Source: Siphonodentalium dalli (taxonomy: Eukaryota; Mollusca; Scaphopoda; Gadilida; Siphonodentaliidae). From it: a stretch of DNA of 64,000 nucleotides. The position numbers and the translations under genes were made by a program. Every line of letters begins with the position of its first letter. Within the stretch, counting starts at the first letter, position 1. The DNA is taken from positions 13,743,814-13,807,813 of the forward strand of contig CP136063.1 of the NCBI GenBank assembly GCA_032622095.1, read 5' to 3'. Below the pieces are notes generated by a model. It worked only from the letters and a program-made list of their open reading frames with translations. It did not search any database and was not told the origin of the DNA. Below, piece after piece: positions 60,775 through 64,000 of the stretch.

Positions 60775-60843
60775 ATCTTATTATCTGTTGAATCTGTTCA
60801 CCAATAGTATCAAAGTGACGGCAACACATGGTGTCAAAAGGAT
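60775..60843 (-). CDS. Exon b1 of the unrecognised small-exon gene
   Basis: 69 bp, phase 1-1. Acceptor 'tttttgcag', donor 'agat' then 'gtatgt'. Encodes 'PFDTMCCRHFDTIGEQIQQI'. Lies in a 219-bp segment repeated at a 600-bp offset. Confidence 0.5.
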
Positions 60844-60849
60844 CTGCAA

Positions 60850-61720
60850 AAAGTTCCAGGGTACAAGGTCCGGGTGGGTGGGTGGGTGGATGTTTCCGGG
60901 CCCAAACTTACAGTTCTTTCCGGTTCCATGCATTTTTTTGCCAAATATCGTCTTATAAGATACACATTATTGTAGTCAAAGTGATTGCAAAGGCTTAAAA
61001 TCATAACTTAGAACATAATAAAGCATTACGTGTGGGGGGGGTCACGAAAAAGTGAAAATCGAAGGGCCTTTGTAGAATTCAATTGAAAATTCCAAATAAT
61101 TCATTTTGACGGACTTTCGCCTAGTATACATATAATTTGTTAAAAATCAATTATACATACCATCAATAGGTCCAAGGGTCCAATGGACCCAACTTCAACC
61201 ACCCCCGTGGTTCTCGTCACACTACCCTCCTCCTTAACATACACAATCGTTACATTCACCATGCCTGTAAAATGTAAAAATAAAATAATTTACTATGATT
61301 CCTCCATCATGATTTTGTTCTTATGATATATAGAAGCAAATATATACAATTTGTTTTGAGTAGTGTCCAGACTTTCTTACAACAATATGATATAGCACGT
61401 TTGATGGTCGCTTCAGTACATTGGACGAAAAATCGCCACAGCTTTGGGGTTAATGATGCAAAGTAACAGTTTTCGCCCGATTTCGATGGAACTGTATACT
61501 CTCATTAGATAAGTTATCGTATAATTCTTAAAATTGTGCTATTTGTTTATGAGCAAATGTTTTTGATTCTTGCTGTACTCTAAAACATGAACTCATTAGA
61601 ATATGCAATACATGCTCCCCGTATTCATTACTTCCAAATATAGATTATTCATTGTGCTTGACATCATTTCCATATGTAAATAAAGGGTATGCATATTTAT
61701 AATATAATCTTGAATAATAA
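60850..61720. other. No other gene seen
   Basis: Contains (GGGT)n near 60873-60890 and a C-rich patch near 61190-61230. Apart from the weak exon at 61161-61264 there is no coding signal. Confidence 0.45.
61161..61264 (-). CDS. Possible 5' exon with start codon (weak)
   Basis: Bounded by 'attttacag' and 'gtatgt', with an ATG at 61262 opening 34 codons ('MVNVTIVYVKEEGSVTRTTG', then 'VVEVGSIGPLDLLM'). It ends in phase 0, whereas exon b1 starts in phase 1, so it cannot splice directly to b1 in the favoured frame. Spliced in the other frame, b2 would encode a short hydrophobic tail then stop. May be unrelated or a chance frame. Confidence 0.25.
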
Positions 61721-61879
61721 TTAATGTACCGAAGCTTCGTACCGCTTAGTTGTAATCGTAGTTCGAACTGCTTGAGCTTCTGTTAAATCTAGTTTCTTAG
61801 GTTCATTACCACCTCCATTATCGGATCCGGTCTTCAAGAACTTAGGATCGATTAAAACCATTTTCTTCATGTATTCCAT
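61721..61879 (-). pseudogene. Short N-terminal remnant of a Polinton structural-type ORF
   Basis: 52 codons, starting 3 bp after the stop of the ORF at 61883. The start 'MKKMVLIDPKFL' with a following Leu-Asp stretch resembles the N-terminus of a conserved Polinton/adintovirus ORF that I know as PY-like, but the frame stops early and the remainder is not visible. Tight spacing to the upstream ORF on the same strand supports membership in the Polinton cluster. Confidence 0.4.
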
Positions 61880-61882
61880 TTT

Positions 61883-62239
61883 TTATTGAATAAAAACTCC
61901 TAGAAGACTGCTCAAAAACGGGACTATAGGTTTCAATAAAGTCCCTAGAAATCCACCTGTTTGTAAAAGTCGTTTTCTCTTCTTTAGACTACAAGACCTC
62001 GGTTTGGCTACATTTCGGATTTGCTTCTTGTATTTAACAAGTTTATTCTTTTGTCTGGTCGAGATCGGTACGTTCCCTCTCAGTATATTCAGACAGCAGT
62101 CAGATAACCAATCTATTAAATCCTTATCGGCGTTGTGCACAGCGAGGTTAGCCTTGCGCGGTGGGAGACGTCCTAACCAAGTTATATTACCCACGTTCCT
62201 CTTCAGTCGTTTTGACGTGATTGAAATTTCATCGTTCAC
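61883..62239 (-). CDS. Small basic Polinton/adintovirus-type protein with GGFLG motif
   Basis: 118 residues, intact. N-terminal half: 'RNVGNITWLGRLPPRKANL', then 'CCLNILRGNVPISTRQKNKL'. C-terminal half: a Lys/Arg-rich run ('RSCSLKKRKRLLQ') followed by the hydrophobic 'TGGFLGTLLKPIVPFLSSLL'. This combination is characteristic of a conserved small ORF found next to the packaging ATPase in Polintons and adintoviruses (often compared to a core or minor structural protein). It starts 7 bp after the ATPase end on the same strand. The biochemical role is not established from sequence. Confidence 0.65.
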   Translation of the reverse strand: MNDEISITSKRLKRNVGNITWLGRLPPRKANLAVHNADKDLIDWLSDCCLNILRGNVPISTRQKNKLVKYKKQIRNVAKPRSCSLKKRKRLLQTGGFLGTLLKPIVPFLSSLLGVFIQ

Positions 62240-62245
62240 GAATGT

Positions 62246-63037
62246 TTATTTAAGCACATACACAACCATGGTTTCCTCGGGGAAAATATTTGTGCGCAGG
62301 CGCATATTTTCCGGTGTTTCCTGTTTCAAGTCAATGAGTAAGTATCCGAACGGTTGCGTTACAGCGTCTCGATACGATTCAACGAGGTGTTTAGCTTTGG
62401 TGTTGAACATTTAATTGTCTAGCGAGAACCGAAATTGAAGTTTGATCTCTCGGATTCTTAAAAAGGATAAGATAATGAGAATTCAAGCTTATAGTTCTCT
62501 GATTTTTATTACGTGCGAAGATATTCTGAAGAATAAGTATAACACTCATATTTCTGTGATGACTGTATTTTGTGAAAAGATTGGTCACACTATTCTTATC
62601 GAATTCTAACATCAAATCATCGAGTATAATCAGGGTCGGGGTGTTCACATCAAACGCACTTATGTCAGGTATTCCTTCATGGAATCGGACTACTTTAATC
62701 AACGCTTCATACCCGGGTTGCCATTCACTAAAACACCAATATATAACAGACGGTGGTGGGGTACTCATAAGTTTGGGGTGAAGGAGAAGATCACTCGATC
62801 TTTTCGACCATCCCGGGCGCTTTGCGCCCATCTACTCACTTTATAATCATAAGTGGCATTGTGAATTAATCTAGATACGAAGTGCGTCTTTCCGCAAGCG
62901 CTAGGCCCTGCGGCTATAGCAGTGAAGGGGTGTTTAAACCTCGGTTCATTAACCAAAATCCCGTGATCCATTATAGCGAATGAAATAGTTCGATTAAAGC
63001 ACCGCCTTATATCAATAATTTTACATCCATTTGTCAC
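62246..63037 (-). pseudogene. Polinton/Maverick packaging ATPase (FtsK-HerA type), frameshifted
   Basis: Three frames carry successive parts. N-terminal (63037-62765): Walker A 'GPSACGKTHF' at residues 44-53. Middle (62831-62391): 'VIYWCFSEWQPGYEAL', Walker B 'TLIILDDLM', then 'MSVILILQNIFARNK' and 'HYLILFKNPRDQ', the usual order for A32-like ATPases that pump DNA into capsids. C-terminal (62410-62246): 'PFGYLLIDLKQ', 'MRLRTNIFP', the family's typical end. Frame changes lie near 62780-62830 and 62400, so no intact enzyme is encoded as read. No DNA polymerase, integrase, protease or capsid gene is visible in the remaining 960 bp. Confidence 0.85.
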
Positions 63038-64000
63038 TTAATACTAAAACACACAGCCGAGGAATCAATAATCAGGAGTTTAGATCAGTTCATTCGAAAA
63101 GTAGGGGATCAATAAAATTAGTGGACCAGTCGAAGGTAAACTACCCGTATTATAGGTAATTGCATAAACTATACCCTATATCTACGTATCTATATATATA
63201 CGTATCTATATATCTACGTATCTATATAACTACTTATTTAATTATATATAGGGATTAAAACAATATCGATTTTATTTTCCTCCTCCTCCACACACTCCCG
63301 CACAAAATGTGTAGTCCAAGGGACCCTATAACTACTGTGTACCCTTCGATTTCGATTCGGCTAGGTTAACGAATTCCGTAATTCCAACTTATTATATACT
63401 CCTCATTCACTGATTCAGTCATTGACCTTCACCTTGGCGGGAGATTTGTCGATTCAGATTTTTTGTTGTCAACAACATGTTTTTGTTTCATTTCATCCTC
63501 ATCTGACTCCTGAGTCATCATTCATCATCGTCTGATATCATTATCGTCGACATAATCAAGCAATGTGATACACCGTTACACGGCATCGTGATGTACGTGA
63601 CAGAAATGATAAAACTTCACAAAATATGAAGGTACATGGATGTGTGATAGGAAAATAAATCTACTTAAAAAAGACACACCTTTTAAAAAGTTTTATAACA
63701 ATTGAGCAACCCATTCAATAGATATGGCCATTTACACATCTGAAAAATCCAAATTTTTTCTGCCGCTACTACCAGTCTACCAGTAGGCAGTAACATTTAG
63801 TTACCGCAGTGCACCAACACAGTATTAACCTGTGGGACGACGCCCTGTGGCGATGTCACAATTTAATTTTCTAAGACTTAATAACTAAATTAGTAAATAA
63901 GGCCATTAACTTAAGCCAGGGTTATTTTTATGTGTCTTAAAAAACAGGGGGCCTAAAATTATATGTAGGCATCCATACTGACGCTAATGGATACACCAGT
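63038..64000. other. No gene seen; (TATCTACG)n microsatellite at about 63175-63245
   Basis: A short run of 'tatctacgta' units and AT-rich sequence. A Polinton would normally continue on either side of the ATPase, but nothing coding is recognisable here, so the remnant is truncated or the rest lies in diverged sequence. Confidence 0.55.

Larger units (their letters stand above)
56825..60843 (-). other. Unrecognised multi-exon gene built of short, duplicated, phase-matched exons
   Basis: Reading minus strand, six exon candidates chain with consistent phase: b1 (60843-60775), b2 (60243-60175), c (59218-58941), d (58692-58606), e (57624-57595), g (56878-56825). b1 and b2 are phase 1-1, c is 1-0, and d, e and g are 0-0. 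Each has an AG acceptor and a GT donor, mostly GTATGT or GTAAGT. None contains a stop in the chosen frame. b1/b2 are duplicates 600 bp apart. d has a damaged duplicate at 57252-57333, and g looks like a hybrid of d (start) and e (end). I do not recognise the product. The 5' exon, promoter and final exon are not established. Agreement of phase over six small exons is the main support. Confidence 0.5.
60031..60849. repeat. 219-bp direct duplication at a 600-bp offset
   Basis: 60031-60249 equals 60631-60849 except for three substitutions at 60214, 60217 and 60219. The copies include poly-C/poly-A tracts, intron sequence and exons b2 and b1. Confidence 0.9.

Noticed and set aside
59952-60776. Repeated open frame starting 'MYVQILLCVYK' (two copies)
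   Set aside because: It reads through the 219-bp duplicated intron/exon segment in a frame unrelated to the phase-consistent exons and is disrupted by poly-C tracts.
61161-61264. First coding exon of the small-exon gene
   Set aside because: Splice sites and an ATG are present but the exit phase does not match exon b1; kept only as a low-confidence feature.

Overview
The window is AT-rich metazoan nuclear DNA, most likely from a marine lophotrochozoan and probably a bivalve-type mollusc. Evidence: spliceosomal introns with GT..AG borders, a multi-EGF exon, a tandem C2H2 zinc-finger array, several retroelement classes, many TTAA- or TA-flanked fold-back elements, dispersed (ACATGT)n palindromes, and the short tandem repeats containing 'agttatggccc' or ending in 'acagacagacggacag' that I associate with mollusc genomes. 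The taxonomic call is inference. Nothing looks bacterial. Most protein-coding matter is mobile-element matter, much of it decayed.

Layout. 1-19280: a large, very recent duplication. 1-3822 is almost identical to 15460-19280, and the break points fit a tandem array with a 15,458-bp unit whose second copy is 3823-19280. The unit holds a LINE 3' fragment, many non-autonomous DNA elements and a 26-bp minisatellite arranged as a giant inverted repeat, but no clear host gene. 19281-25160: one phase 1-1 exon encoding EGF/MEGF-type Cys-rich repeats (minus strand), then duplicated hairpin and AT-rich repeat blocks. 25167-33830: a Jockey-like LINE (minus) split by a 4.4-kb tyrosine-recombinase (DIRS/Ngaro-type) retrotransposon, 26298-30703, with split direct repeats A1-ORFs-B1-A2-B2 and apparently intact RT/RNase H and recombinase ORFs. 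33999-37226: an ISL2EU/Harbinger-related DNA transposon with a three-exon THAP+DDE transposase (minus) and a 5'-truncated YqaJ-type nuclease (plus). 38406-45153: a decayed L1/Tx1-type LINE (minus). 45685-46858: a second LINE 3' end. 47426-48990: a C2H2 array of 17 finger units, intact for the first seven and decayed towards its 3' end. 49245-50815: a 5'-truncated Penelope-like element with RT, GIY-YIG and a degenerate hammerhead-like core. 50816-55560: minisatellites, hairpins and a 205-bp triplicate. 55981-60843: a probable unrecognised minus-strand gene built of short exons, several tandemly duplicated, whose predicted splice phases agree through the chain; a decayed retroelement fragment lies at its 3' side. 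61721-63037: a Polinton/Maverick (adintovirus-like) remnant with a broken packaging ATPase and two small conserved ORFs.

How the parts relate. The LINE, tyrosine-recombinase element, ISL2EU element, Penelope-like element and Polinton are independent selfish units, and nesting gives relative ages: the tyrosine-recombinase element is younger than the Jockey-like LINE it splits. Host-gene candidates are the EGF exon, the zinc-finger array (now partly pseudogene) and the small-exon gene at 56.8-60.8 kb. Reading frames, splice sites and repeats were read by eye; no database search was possible.
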